DNA of 64,000 nucleotides from Streptomyces albus subsp. albus (GTDB lineage Bacteria; Actinomycetota; Actinomycetes; Streptomycetales; Streptomycetaceae), in the NCBI RefSeq assembly GCF_000725885.1, contig NZ_JODR01000001.1:353139-417138 (forward strand), given 5' to 3'. Every line of letters starts with the position of its first letter. Positions within the stretch are counted from its first letter, which is position 1. Positions 1 through 8,444 of this stretch are shown one piece after another. The notes beneath the pieces are model-generated. The model made no database searches. It saw only the letters and a list, made by a program, of their open reading frames with translations, and was not told the origin of the DNA. The position numbers and the translations under genes are program-made.

Positions 1-963
1 TACAGCGACCGGCCGCTCACGACGCAATGGGACGACGGCGCGCACAGCGGCGACGGCAAGGGCCGGTCGCCGACCTCGAGTAACAGCATGCCCACGATGG
101 TGTTCTCGATGCTGCGCGAGCTCAGTGTCGAGCGTGGGTGCCGCGTGCTCGAAATCGGCACCGGCACGGGCTGGAACGCGGCGCTGCTTGCGTACCGGCT
201 CGGGCCCGACAACGTCGTGACGGTCGAGGTCGATCCGGTCGTCGCGGAGGAGGCACGGCATCGGCTCGACGCGGTCGACCTGCTGCCCGTGTCCGTCGTC
301 GGCGACGGTGCGCAGGGCTACCCGGACGGGGCGCCGTACGACCGGATCATCGCGACGTGTGGCCTGTCGCGGGTGCCATACGCATGGGTCCAGCAGGCGA
401 GGCCCGGCTCGGTGATCGTCGCCCCGTGGGGCCCGCCGTATGGCGGGCAGGGCGTCGTACGGCTGACAGTGGACGAGGACGGTACGGCATCCGGTCCGCT
501 GGTGATGTCGTCGGCGTTTATGCGGCTACGCGACCAGCGCGACCGGTTCCCGCCGACGGCGTCGTTCCCGGGCGCCGAGCAGTGGCCGGCCGACGGCGAA
601 CGGCGCACGTCGACACTGTCGCCCGACGACATGGGGGCGTGGTTCCACATGTTCACGCTCGGTGTGCAGCTGCCGGACGTGTTCTGTCGCGTCGAGTGGG
701 GCGAGGGCAGCGCGTACCGGCTGTGGCTGCTGGAGATGTCCGGCCGCTCGTGGGCGACGGCGGACTACGCGGACGGCCGGAGCGAGTACGAGGTCGTCGA
801 GTACGGGCCGCGGCGGTTGTGGGCTGAGGCTGAGGCCGTCATGTCTTGGTGGCGCGAGCAGGGCGAGCCGCGGTTCGAGCGGTACGGCCTGACAGTGACG
901 CCGCAGGGCCAACACGTGTGGCTCGACCGGCCCGACAACTTGGTACCCGTGCGGGTGCCGTAG
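1..963 (+). CDS. PIMT-like SAM methyltransferase (5' end outside window)
   Basis: The frame is open from base 1 to the TAG at 961-963, giving 320 visible residues without the true N-terminus. An SAM-binding glycine motif, VLEIGTGTGWNAALL, is followed by an acidic residue after the next strand and by YDRIIATCGLSRVPYAW, the pattern of the protein-L-isoaspartate O-methyltransferase-like family that is common in Streptomyces and is also found near ATP-grasp peptide maturases. The substrate cannot be told from sequence. The gene converges on the phage lysis genes across three hairpins. Because the right prophage junction interrupts a FUSC gene whose other half is not seen here, this gene is inferred to lie inside the prophage near its left end. 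Confidence 0.8.
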   Translation, partial: YSDRPLTTQWDDGAHSGDGKGRSPTSSNSMPTMVFSMLRELSVERGCRVLEIGTGTGWNAALLAYRLGPDNVVTVEVDPVVAEEARHRLDAVDLLPVSVVGDGAQGYPDGAPYDRIIATCGLSRVPYAWVQQARPGSVIVAPWGPPYGGQGVVRLTVDEDGTASGPLVMSSAFMRLRDQRDRFPPTASFPGAEQWPADGERRTSTLSPDDMGAWFHMFTLGVQLPDVFCRVEWGEGSAYRLWLLEMSGRSWATADYADGRSEYEVVEYGPRRLWAEAEAVMSWWREQGEPRFERYGLTVTPQGQHVWLDRPDNLVPVRVP

Positions 964-965
964 AG

Positions 966-1096
966 CTTCGCCGCGTCCCGTTCCCCCGTGCGGGACGGGC
1001 GAAGAGCAGGGCCCCCGGTGGGCGCAAGCTGGGGGCCCTGCGTGAACGCAGAAAGCGCCCCCACCGGCCGCTGTAGGCCGCGTGGGGGCGCTTTCT
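966..1096. terminator. Three hairpins between convergent genes
   Basis: There are three successive inverted repeats: 966-1004 (CTTCGCC/GGGCGAAG-type, imperfect), 1007-1040 (perfect CAGGGCCCCC arms) and 1050-1096 (perfect 15-bp arms beginning AGAAAGCGCCCCCAC). The last has A-rich and T-rich edges on both sides, as in a bidirectional terminator. They separate the rightward methyltransferase from the leftward lysis genes. Confidence 0.85.
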
Positions 1097-1100
1097 GGCG

Positions 1101-1403
1101 TCACTTGACGAGCTGCCACATGGAGAGGATGAGGCCGCACAGGGCGACCAGCGCGGCCACGGACGGCAGGGGCCACCGGCCGCGTTCGAGGGCGTCGAGA
1201 CGCTGCTCGGTGCGCCTCTGGCGGTCGGTCTCGCCACGCTCAACCGCGTCGAGACGCTGCTCCTGGTCAGCTAGCCGTTGCTCGGTCTGGTCGCTGCGCT
1301 GCACGAGCAGGGCGAGGGACCCGTCGACGCGAGCGAGCCCGACCTCGACAGCGGCGCGCAGCCTCTCAAGCTCGACCGCTACTTCGGTCGGGGAATCGGT
1401 CAC
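1101..1403 (-). CDS. Small coiled-coil protein with C-terminal TM (holin/spanin-like position)
   Basis: This 100-residue protein has a charged, heptad-like N-terminal two-thirds (repeats of EQRLDAVER/EQRLDALER) and ends in one hydrophobic segment (about residues 81-97, SVAALVALCGLILSMWQL). The GTG start overlaps the stop of the preceding gene as GTGA. Position directly after endolysin and a two-TM protein, plus topology, suggests a lysis accessory protein. No specific family is recognised, so the function is inferred from context. Confidence 0.7.
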   Translation of the reverse strand: MTDSPTEVAVELERLRAAVEVGLARVDGSLALLVQRSDQTEQRLADQEQRLDAVERGETDRQRRTEQRLDALERGRWPLPSVAALVALCGLILSMWQLVK

Positions 1404-1639
1404 GGTCGGTCGGCTCCCTCGCCGACCGGGCCGAGGCCGAGTCCGATGCGGTCGAGCAGGGCCTCAACGGACGGGAGCGCCATCACGCGGGCGAGGCCGC
1501 CCGCGACGGCGAGGGCGCCCGCGACCCACGGCAGGGACTCGGGTATGCCGGCCGCGTCGATGATGGCGGGCAGGGCGACGGCGAACGCCACCACCCCTTG
1601 CAGGATCGTGCGCACGGTGCGCTTCGCGGCGTCACTCAT
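1400..1639 (-). CDS. Two-TM holin-like protein
   Basis: This 79-residue protein has two hydrophobic segments (about residues 16-33 and 40-60) and a short polar tail. It lies directly after the GH25 endolysin, which is the standard place and size for a phage holin that permits lysin release through the membrane. The ATG has a weak AGAGG Shine-Dalgarno sequence. It is translationally coupled to the downstream coiled-coil protein. The holin call rests on size, topology and position, not on a conserved motif. Confidence 0.7.
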   Translation of the reverse strand: MSDAAKRTVRTILQGVVAFAVALPAIIDAAGIPESLPWVAGALAVAGGLARVMALPSVEALLDRIGLGLGPVGEGADRP

Positions 1640-1682
1640 GGTGGTGCCTCTCTTCGTGAAGTGGGGGACGAGCCACCGGTTC

Positions 1683-2567
1683 TCAGGCGTCGTCGCGGTC
1701 GGGGACTAGCCGGACCGTCACGGACTCGATGGCGGCCTCGATGCGGGCAACCAGCGCGTCAACGTCGACCGCCGCGTCGCGGGAGGCGAGGGCCTTCGCG
1801 AGTTCGGTCACGGCGGCGGCCTGGGCGTCGAGCTTCGCGAGGATCTTCGTCGAGTTGTCGGCGGCGAGGTGGGCGTACGCGTAGCCGGACCCGAGCGCGG
1901 TGCGGACGCTGATCTCGCCGTCCTGCAACCCCTTCTGCTTCGGGAACGTCTTCGGAACCCATGCGCCGAGCTTCACGGCGTCGTCGAGCTTCATCTCGTC
2001 TTCCTCCTGGTGCTGGGCGCCGCCGGCCCACGCGCGCAGCGCGGCGCGGTCGGCGAACTGGCCGATGTTGGTGTCGATGGGGCGGTCGGTGTACTGGTGG
2101 AACAGCCACTTGGCCTGTACGCCGGGTTGGCCCGCGCTCACTCCGTAGTGCGCGATCCACAGCGCGTCGCCCGCCTGCGAGGTGGTGTCCCGGCGGCGCC
2201 AGTAGTCGACGTTGCAGTACAGGCCGACGCGGTGCGTCTCCCCCCGGAGCTTCTTGACCTCGGCGATGAACTGGTCCTTGTCCGCGCAGCTCACGCGCGG
2301 GTCTTCCCAGTCGGCCCACAGCGGGTCGCCCTCGACGCTGGCGGCCTGCTCGACGAAGTACGCGGCTTGGGCCTTCATGTCGCCGGGGCGTAGGAAGTGG
2401 TAGAAGCCGGTGACCAGCCCGGCGGCGCGGGCCCGCTGCGCCTGGGCGCGCATCTTGGGGTTCGTGTAGCTGGTGCCCTCGGTGGCCTTCACGAACACGA
2501 AGTCGAGGCCCTTCGTGCTGTAGGTGGTCGGCTGGTACGACGACACGTCGATGCCGCGCACGGTCAT
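1683..2567 (-). CDS. Endolysin, GH25 lysozyme (muramidase)
   Basis: This 294-residue protein hydrolyses the MurNAc-GlcNAc bond of peptidoglycan at host lysis. The N-terminal 190 residues carry GH25 hallmarks: GIDVSSYQP at the start, FVFVKATEGTSY, a GFYHFLRP strand, and the catalytic acidic pair in LWADWEDPR. The remaining roughly 100 residues are a helical, A/K/D-rich tail with no recognised wall-binding motif, similar in style to other actinophage lysins. No signal peptide is visible, so release should need a holin. The ATG is preceded by AAGGAGCAGCACC, and a terminator-like hairpin lies just upstream, marking the start of a lysis transcription unit. Confidence 0.95.
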   Translation of the reverse strand: MTVRGIDVSSYQPTTYSTKGLDFVFVKATEGTSYTNPKMRAQAQRARAAGLVTGFYHFLRPGDMKAQAAYFVEQAASVEGDPLWADWEDPRVSCADKDQFIAEVKKLRGETHRVGLYCNVDYWRRRDTTSQAGDALWIAHYGVSAGQPGVQAKWLFHQYTDRPIDTNIGQFADRAALRAWAGGAQHQEEDEMKLDDAVKLGAWVPKTFPKQKGLQDGEISVRTALGSGYAYAHLAADNSTKILAKLDAQAAAVTELAKALASRDAAVDVDALVARIEAAIESVTVRLVPDRDDA

Positions 2568-2579
2568 GGTGCTGCTCCT

Positions 2580-2618
2580 TGGGCATGAAGAAACGCCCTC
2601 GGCGCGGTGCCGGGGCGT
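2580..2618 (-). terminator. Hairpin + TTTC + ATGCCCA module upstream of endolysin
   Basis: Reading the minus strand, a stem (ACGCCCCGGC / GCCGaGGGCGT, 2593-2618) is followed by TTTCTTC, then ATGCCCA (2586-2580), then the AGGAGCAG ribosome site and the lysin ATG. This is one of four copies of the same arrangement in the phage. It should end tail-gene transcription or mark a processed 5' end; which one is inference. Confidence 0.7.
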
Positions 2619-2637
2619 GCGGTCGGAACGTGCGGGG

Positions 2638-4671
2638 CTACGCGGGCGGCGTGATCGTCGGGTCGTTGCCGTAGCTGACGGTGCCCTTGGGGACCGAGGC
2701 GCCGCGCCCGCCCGTGATCCGGTTCAGCGTCACGTTGGCGTGCGAGGTGCCGCCGCTCGTGACGTTGATGCCGAACGTCGCGCCGGCGTTCGCCGCCCGG
2801 ATGAAGTTCCCGTTGATTTGCGTTGCGTCGCCGTCGGACCGGATGCCGTCGCCGCTGTAACCGCTGATTATGTTGTTCGAAATGATCACGCCGCCGGCCT
2901 GTTTCGCGCCGGATGAGGTCTGAACCTCGATGGCGCCGTACCCGCTGCCGCCTACGTTGTTGAGCACGTTGCCAGTGATCAGTACGCCGTCGGACTTGGT
3001 CTTGCCGGACGTGACCATGATCCCGGACCGGTAGCCGGAGCGGTTGGTGCCGCCGATGGTGTTGTCGGCGATGATCGAGTCGTACCAGTCGTACGCGTGC
3101 ACGCCGTAGACAAGCGTGTCAGCGATCGTGTTGCCGTGCACGGTGATGCGCCGGTAGACGTTGCTGGTGTTGCTGGCGTGCGAGCCGACCAGCGCGCCCC
3201 ACGGGCCGCACACGTCCGAGGGGCCCGTGTAGCAGCCGGTGATGATGATGTCCCGCGAATGGGTGCCGTCGTACGGCAACCCGCCTTCCAGCCCAGCGGC
3301 GCCGAGTGCGGCGTCGATCTGGATTGCCTCGGTGGTCTGCGGGCTGTCGGGCTTGGGGACGCTGCCCTCGAACCGGCAGTGCGCCACCGTCGCGTTGCTG
3401 ATCGCGTTGAGCTCGATGGCGTGGTTGTTGGGCTGGTTGATCACGCGCACGTGGTCGAGGGTGATCCGTTCGGCGTGGGCGAAGGCGAACATGTTCCCGC
3501 TGCCGGTCTTGGCCGGGGCGTTGCCGTCCCAGGTGCCGCCCGAGACCCGGATGGTGCCGTGCCCGGAGTAGCCGGCGTGTTCCTCGGTGCCGTCGAAGTT
3601 CTGCACCAGCCGCGCCGAGAGGTTGAGTCCGCGGCGGATCACGGCCCCCTCGTCGGCGGCGATCGTGACGCCGTCTTGCACGTACAGGCACGGCGCCGGC
3701 CACTCGCCGCGGGCCGAGTCCATCAGGTACACACCGGCCGGTACCCGGACGGTGCCGCCGCCGGCCGCGGCGGCGGCGTCGAGCGCGGCCCGGAACGCTG
3801 GGGCGTCATCGGTGGCGCCGTCCCCGGCCGCGCCGAACGCGCGCACGTCGAAGTGCGTGCTGCCGCTGCTGATCGGCGGAATCTGCGTGGAAGGGACCTT
3901 GCCGGAGGCGTCGAGGGAGGCCACGCCGCCGGGTGTGCCCTGCGCTGTGGTGGGGATGGCGCCCACGTCAGCCGCGGTGTAGGTGGGCCGCTGTGCGGCG
4001 GCGAGGGTGCCCGTGTCGTCGAGCTGGGCGACGCCGCCCGGTGACCCCGGGGCGGTGTCCGGCACGGCGCCTACGTCGGCTGCGTTGAGGATGATGTCGG
4101 GGCCCAAGTCGCCGTTCACGCTGTTCACGCTGCCGTCACCTGGGTCGCCCTTCGGCCCTTGCGGGCCCTCGGGCCCCTGGGGCCCCTGGGGACCTTCCGG
4201 TCCCTGGGGGCCTGCGGGCCCGGGCGGGCCGACGAGCGAGTCGAGCCACTGCACGGGCGTACCGACGAAACCCTCGGCGACCGCGATCTCGTAGGCGCTC
4301 GCGCCGCGTACGTAGTTCGGCTTGCTCGGGTCGGTCGGGGCCACGTCCGCGAGGTCGACCTCCGGGTCGTCCTGCGGGAGCAGGAGAGAGTACGAGCGGT
4401 TCGACGCCACCCCTTCGAGGGCTTCCGTCACGGTGTACGTCCAGTCGACCGGGTCCATGCCCGGGGCGTCGGTCGCCGGCAGGACCACGGAGACAGCGCC
4501 CGAGGCGTCGAGCGGTGCCTCGACGGGGCCGGCGAGCATCACGTCGGCCCCGCCGAAGGTGAGCAGCGCGGGGGCCCTGAACGTCACCTTTCCCTTGAGC
4601 GGGTCGCCGTTCGGTCGCAGGTAGCGGGCGGTGACGGTCACGGACGGGATGGACTCAGGCAGCGATGCCAA
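2638..4671 (-). CDS. Tail fibre / receptor-binding protein with collagen-like and pectate-lyase-like domains
   Basis: This is a 677-residue virion protein. The N-terminal 140 residues resemble phage tail-attachment domains. Residues 148-180 are a Gly-X-Y collagen-like stretch (GPPGPAGPQGPEG...). Two related segments of about 35 residues follow (196-231 and 232-264, AADVGA(V/I)P...PGGVA.LD). From about 274 to the end runs a right-handed beta-helix of the pectate-lyase-3 type, beginning FDVRAFGAAGDGATDDAPAF and rich in NNxI/GNxI turns. It likely contacts or cleaves host surface glycans. The start is TTG, with AAGGAG nine bases upstream overlapping the stop of the preceding gene; no better ATG exists nearby. 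Confidence 0.88.
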   Translation of the reverse strand: MASLPESIPSVTVTARYLRPNGDPLKGKVTFRAPALLTFGGADVMLAGPVEAPLDASGAVSVVLPATDAPGMDPVDWTYTVTEALEGVASNRSYSLLLPQDDPEVDLADVAPTDPSKPNYVRGASAYEIAVAEGFVGTPVQWLDSLVGPPGPAGPQGPEGPQGPQGPEGPQGPKGDPGDGSVNSVNGDLGPDIILNAADVGAVPDTAPGSPGGVAQLDDTGTLAAAQRPTYTAADVGAIPTTAQGTPGGVASLDASGKVPSTQIPPISSGSTHFDVRAFGAAGDGATDDAPAFRAALDAAAAAGGGTVRVPAGVYLMDSARGEWPAPCLYVQDGVTIAADEGAVIRRGLNLSARLVQNFDGTEEHAGYSGHGTIRVSGGTWDGNAPAKTGSGNMFAFAHAERITLDHVRVINQPNNHAIELNAISNATVAHCRFEGSVPKPDSPQTTEAIQIDAALGAAGLEGGLPYDGTHSRDIIITGCYTGPSDVCGPWGALVGSHASNTSNVYRRITVHGNTIADTLVYGVHAYDWYDSIIADNTIGGTNRSGYRSGIMVTSGKTKSDGVLITGNVLNNVGGSGYGAIEVQTSSGAKQAGGVIISNNIISGYSGDGIRSDGDATQINGNFIRAANAGATFGINVTSGGTSHANVTLNRITGGRGASVPKGTVSYGNDPTITPPA

Positions 4672-4683
4672 GAGCGGGTCTCC

Positions 4684-5454
4684 TTACGGGGCGGCGGAGG
4701 TGGGCGGTGCGGGGGCGAGGGCGGACGGCGCCTCGTCAGCGGCGAAGGTGTTCCGCGTGTAGGCCGACAACACGGTCGTCTCGACGGTGCCGGCGCCCCT
4801 GGTGCGGTGGTCGATGCGCCAGGTCACGTAGTCGAGGTATTCGAGACCGACCAGCGGATAGGTCACCTCGCGCAGTGTCGAGGTGTCCGCGGCGGCGTCG
4901 TACTCGGCGAGGATGCGCTCGACGCCGTCGGGCGGGGTCATCACGACGCGCACCTGTCCGCCGCCTGCGCCCGCGTAGGTGACCAGCCGCAGGTATGCGA
5001 CCGCATTGTGCACGGGCCCGGCGCCCCGCCAGCCGATCAGATAGCCGGTGGAGCTGGTGACTTGGGCGCTGGTCGGGTACAGCGGGACGGGCATCCACGG
5101 GCGGCCCAGGAACCCGGGCGCGTGCGCGTCGTCCATCAGGATGATGTGTCCGTCGCGGCTCCATATGCGGATCATCTGAGCGTCGGTGCCGCTCTCGTCT
5201 CCCACGGTCAGCGCGCGGGTCCCGTCGTCGCGGCCTATGCCGACGCCCCAGTCACCGTCGGGCGTCTCCCCGACGATGAACGTCCGGTACCCGTCGGGGG
5301 TCTCGGCTTTGAGCTGTCCGCCTCGGCCGATCACCACGTCACCAGCGGTTACGGAGTCGAGAGCGGGCCGGATCTGCGACCGGCCCCGGATGGTGCGCAC
5401 TTCCCGCTCCAGCTTCGCGATGCGGTCGAGCAGGTCACGCGGGACGGCGGCCAT
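4684..5454 (-). CDS. Baseplate/tail minor protein
   Basis: This 256-residue protein begins [20 protein letters not shown], a short coiled-coil start common to actinophage tail-tip proteins, followed by beta-rich sequence (VGDESGTDAQMIRIWSRDGH). The start is set by GGAGGT seven bases upstream and a TGATG overlap with the previous gene. A longer upstream reading is rejected because it lies inside that gene. Exact family not recognised; a structural role is inferred from its place between the Gp37-like protein and the fibre. Confidence 0.8.
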   Translation of the reverse strand: MAAVPRDLLDRIAKLEREVRTIRGRSQIRPALDSVTAGDVVIGRGGQLKAETPDGYRTFIVGETPDGDWGVGIGRDDGTRALTVGDESGTDAQMIRIWSRDGHIILMDDAHAPGFLGRPWMPVPLYPTSAQVTSSTGYLIGWRGAGPVHNAVAYLRLVTYAGAGGGQVRVVMTPPDGVERILAEYDAAADTSTLREVTYPLVGLEYLDYVTWRIDHRTRGAGTVETTVLSAYTRNTFAADEAPSALAPAPPTSAAP

Positions 5455-6560
5455 CAAGGCACCTCCAGATACAGCTTTGCCGTCTCGGGCCGGCCCCGTT
5501 CGGGCGGGCTGACGGACATGCCGACGACGCGATACCGGGCGCTGAGCGTGTCCGGGTGCCACAAGTCGCGGATACGGACGCGGACGGTCGCCCCGACGAG
5601 CGCAGGGCTGACCACTCCCCCGAGCAGCACCTCGATTTCGGGTATCTGACCGGGACGGCGGGATGCGGCGAGATCGGCCCGCGCGTGGCCGTCGAGGATG
5701 CTCTGATCCTCAACAGTGGTGTAGTCGCTGGTGCCATCGAGCCGCGGCCACCCGGTTGCGATGTCCTGCTCGGCGACCAGCAGGGGGGAGGTGAGCGGGA
5801 CGCTGTCCTCGGTCTGGTTGCGGTTGATGCTCGCGCCCCGTGTCTGCCACGTGGTAGCCATCTCGGTGGCGTCCATGGGCCAGGCGTAGGACAGGACCGG
5901 TCCCGGATGGTCGAGCACCACGTCGGCCGCGCCGGTGTGTAGCACCGGGTAGCCGAGCTGGAGCCGCCGGGCGCGGGTGCGGTCGTCGGCCCGGTAGCTC
6001 GCGATGCGCCACTCGAAACCGTCTTCCGCGGCGGCGAGTTCGTCGAGCAGGTCGCCGATGGTGTGGAGGTCGTAGCGGCTGTACGCGCGGTCCCGCAGCA
6101 CTCCAGACAGCCCGGGGTCGGCCACGATGCCCAGGTCACCGCCGGGGGCGGACTGGGCATAGGCGAGCAGGTCGCGCGCTATGTCGAGCTGGTCGCGGCC
6201 GGTCACGGCGTAGTCGTCGTGCAGCAGCCGGCGGTAGAGGTAGGACTCCCAGCCGCCGGCCTGGATCTCCGCGCCAAGGAAGCCGCGGGCGTCGGACGAG
6301 AGGTTGAGGGTCCACAGGATGCCGCCCCACCAGATGTCGGGCCCGCGCTCGACCCATACGCCAGTGCGGCCCGGGGTGAGCGCCTGCCGCGCCCGCGCGG
6401 CGAGCCGGGCGTTCGGGATCGGCACGGTGCCACGCATGCTGCCGGTCTTGCCGATGTAGTCGTCGAGACTGAGACCCTGCACGGGCAGGGAGTCGACGAG
6501 CCGGTCGGTCATCAGGTCGCACAGCAACAGCCGGTAGGCGGTTGAGGGGGTCGGGATCAC
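5454..6560 (-). CDS. Tail protein resembling siphovirus Gp37-like family
   Basis: This 368-residue protein contains [20 protein letters not shown], then a W-rich beta region ([11 protein letters not shown]) and [16 protein letters not shown], features shared with actinophage Gp37-like/ReqiPepy6-type tail proteins that form part of the tail tip. The GTG at 6560 is chosen because GAGAGGGGG lies five bases upstream; a GTG at 6581 overlapping the previous stop is the alternative. It ends in a TGATG overlap with the next gene. Confidence 0.78.
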   Translation of the reverse strand: MIPTPSTAYRLLLCDLMTDRLVDSLPVQGLSLDDYIGKTGSMRGTVPIPNARLAARARQALTPGRTGVWVERGPDIWWGGILWTLNLSSDARGFLGAEIQAGGWESYLYRRLLHDDYAVTGRDQLDIARDLLAYAQSAPGGDLGIVADPGLSGVLRDRAYSRYDLHTIGDLLDELAAAEDGFEWRIASYRADDRTRARRLQLGYPVLHTGAADVVLDHPGPVLSYAWPMDATEMATTWQTRGASINRNQTEDSVPLTSPLLVAEQDIATGWPRLDGTSDYTTVEDQSILDGHARADLAASRRPGQIPEIEVLLGGVVSPALVGATVRVRIRDLWHPDTLSARYRVVGMSVSPPERGRPETAKLYLEVP

Positions 6561-6577
6561 GTAGGCCCCCTCTCGGG

Positions 6578-7555
6578 TCACTGCACGTAGGTCGCTGAGA
6601 CGCGCATGTTGTGGCCCTTGGCGAGCACGATGTTCGGCGACCACGTGCGGAGGTAGATCTGTCCGTCGGACTCGACGCGGGCGCTGCCGTCGCCGTAGCC
6701 GTCCGTCGCGATGGCCTCGACGCTGAACGGCGGACGCCACCCGCCCGGAAGCGAACCGATGAACGTGTCGGGCAAGTTGGTCTTGTCGACGAGATCGCCG
6801 CCCGTGCGCTCCAAGTACACGGAGAACGTCACGACACCGCTCCTGCGGCGGGCGGCGAACGTGTTGATCTTCCATCCCGTGCCGACGGCGAAACCCGAGG
6901 TGGTGCTCTCGGCGGGGATCTCCGGCGGCCGGTAGGTGCGCCAGGCCGTACCGTCCCACCGTTCCAGCACGCCGGCGCGGTCCCTGTACTGGCCGTCGTA
7001 GGTGCCGGCGCCCTCACTGCGCGGGTGCGGGGTGATCCCGCCGACGGCGACCGTGTACCGGCGCCGGTCGGTCAGGGCCGACGCCCAGTCGATGCCGCCC
7101 GTCGAGGATGACGCGCCGGCCCGTACACGCACGTCCCACAGCGGGAGCGAGGCGGGCGGCAGCGGCGGCGCCGTCGGGGCGCCGGACGCCTCACCCTGCA
7201 CGATCTCGACCACGGCAAGGGTCTTGCCCTCGGTGTCGTACATGCCGTCGTAGATGCGCAGGATGACGGTGTCGATCCGGTCGAGCGCGTCACCCGGGGC
7301 GAGGGTGACCAGCTCGGGCGCGTCCAGCGCGACGGGGTACGGGCCCTGGGCGGTGGTGCCCTGGACCACGGCCCGGCCGATACCGATGCGCACGGACATG
7401 GCGCCGGCCGGTGTGGCGACCAGCGGGGAGCCGCCCGGGATCACGCCGCTGCGGCTGGTGAGCTCTGCGGCGGGGGTCACCGTGCCGACGGGCGCGAGGC
7501 GAGTCTCCTCTCGGGTCTGCCCGGTGGGCAGCAGCCATGCGGCGCGCACGGTCAT
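6578..7555 (-). CDS. Minor tail / baseplate protein
   Basis: This 325-residue protein begins [20 protein letters not shown]. Its first 190 residues (RSGVIPGG..., [28 protein letters not shown]) match the general pattern of actinophage baseplate proteins that start with a Gp-like N-terminal domain. The rest is beta-rich with [19 protein letters not shown], typical of an adhesin or carbohydrate-contact domain. AAGGAG precedes the ATG by nine bases and overlaps the TAA of the distal tail gene. Structural role from position; no enzyme motif seen. Confidence 0.78.
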   Translation of the reverse strand: MTVRAAWLLPTGQTREETRLAPVGTVTPAAELTSRSGVIPGGSPLVATPAGAMSVRIGIGRAVVQGTTAQGPYPVALDAPELVTLAPGDALDRIDTVILRIYDGMYDTEGKTLAVVEIVQGEASGAPTAPPLPPASLPLWDVRVRAGASSSTGGIDWASALTDRRRYTVAVGGITPHPRSEGAGTYDGQYRDRAGVLERWDGTAWRTYRPPEIPAESTTSGFAVGTGWKINTFAARRRSGVVTFSVYLERTGGDLVDKTNLPDTFIGSLPGGWRPPFSVEAIATDGYGDGSARVESDGQIYLRTWSPNIVLAKGHNMRVSATYVQ

Positions 7556-7568
7556 GAGAAAGGGCTCC

Positions 7569-8444
7569 TTACCAGTAGGCGGACCGGTAGCGGACGGTCA
7601 CGGACGCGGCAGGGGTGCCGGTGCCGCGCAGTACGAGGGCCGTCTCGCCCGGGGGAAAGGTGAACGTGGCCTCGGGCACGCTGCGGGCGGTCGCCGCATA
7701 GAGCCTGCTTGCGGTGCCGTTGAGCGTGGCCGTGCCGGCGAGGGTGTCGACGACGAGCAGGTCGTCGGAGTCGAGCGGGAGGTCGTATTCGAGGGCGTCA
7801 CCGCTGTTGATGTTGGTGAGCGAGGGGCGCGCCATCGGCCCCCGGAACTCGATCACGGGGTGCGTGCTGGCGGTCCCCCCGTTGGTGACGGTGAGGGCGC
7901 CGGACTCCCCGGGCGCCCCCCAATCGAGCGGCCAGGCCAGCGGCCAGGCGAGGCCCGGCTCGGGCGAGGGCAGCCCGGCGCTCGCGGTCTGCTCGTCGAG
8001 CGCGTACCGGCGCGGGTCCGTCGCCTCCCACTCGACCGCGCCGTCGACCACGGTGCCGGTGTTGTAGCCCTTGCCGACGGGCAGGTCGCGGCGCGTGCAG
8101 CGGGCCCAGCACAGCAGCGGCCCCCGCTCATCCAGCCAGATCACGAGCGGCAGCTCGTCGACCACGGGAACCGTGCCCGATTCGAGCGCGCCGACGACGG
8201 CGCCCAGCTCGGCCGCGCGCCCGCGCACGACCAGCCCGTCAAGGCCGATCGTGCGCGACTGCGCCAGCAGCGTGCCAGGGAGCGCGCCGTGCGCGTCCGG
8301 GCGCTGAACCGTGCCCGAATCAAGCGCGGGGAGTTCGCCCCAGCCGGTCAGCTTGGCCCACCGGTAGGGTGTGCCGCGGCCGAGCAGCAGGCCGCCGTAC
8401 TGAACCTGTCCGCGTCGGGTGACAAGGTCCCCGAGCACTGTCAC
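7569..8444 (-). CDS. Distal tail protein (siphovirus Dit-like)
   Basis: This 291-residue protein directly follows the tape measure gene, the conserved place for the distal tail protein that forms the hub joining tail tube and tip. The C-terminal half has alternating beta strands (GTVPVVDELPLVIW, NGGTASTHPVIEFRGPM, YDLPLDSDDLLVVDT), as in Sipho_tail domains. The GTG at 8444 overlaps the tape measure stop (GTGA). A second GTG at 8438, with GAGGGGG better spaced, is an equally good start. Confidence 0.8.
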   Translation of the reverse strand: MTVLGDLVTRRGQVQYGGLLLGRGTPYRWAKLTGWGELPALDSGTVQRPDAHGALPGTLLAQSRTIGLDGLVVRGRAAELGAVVGALESGTVPVVDELPLVIWLDERGPLLCWARCTRRDLPVGKGYNTGTVVDGAVEWEATDPRRYALDEQTASAGLPSPEPGLAWPLAWPLDWGAPGESGALTVTNGGTASTHPVIEFRGPMARPSLTNINSGDALEYDLPLDSDDLLVVDTLAGTATLNGTASRLYAATARSVPEATFTFPPGETALVLRGTGTPAASVTVRYRSAYW

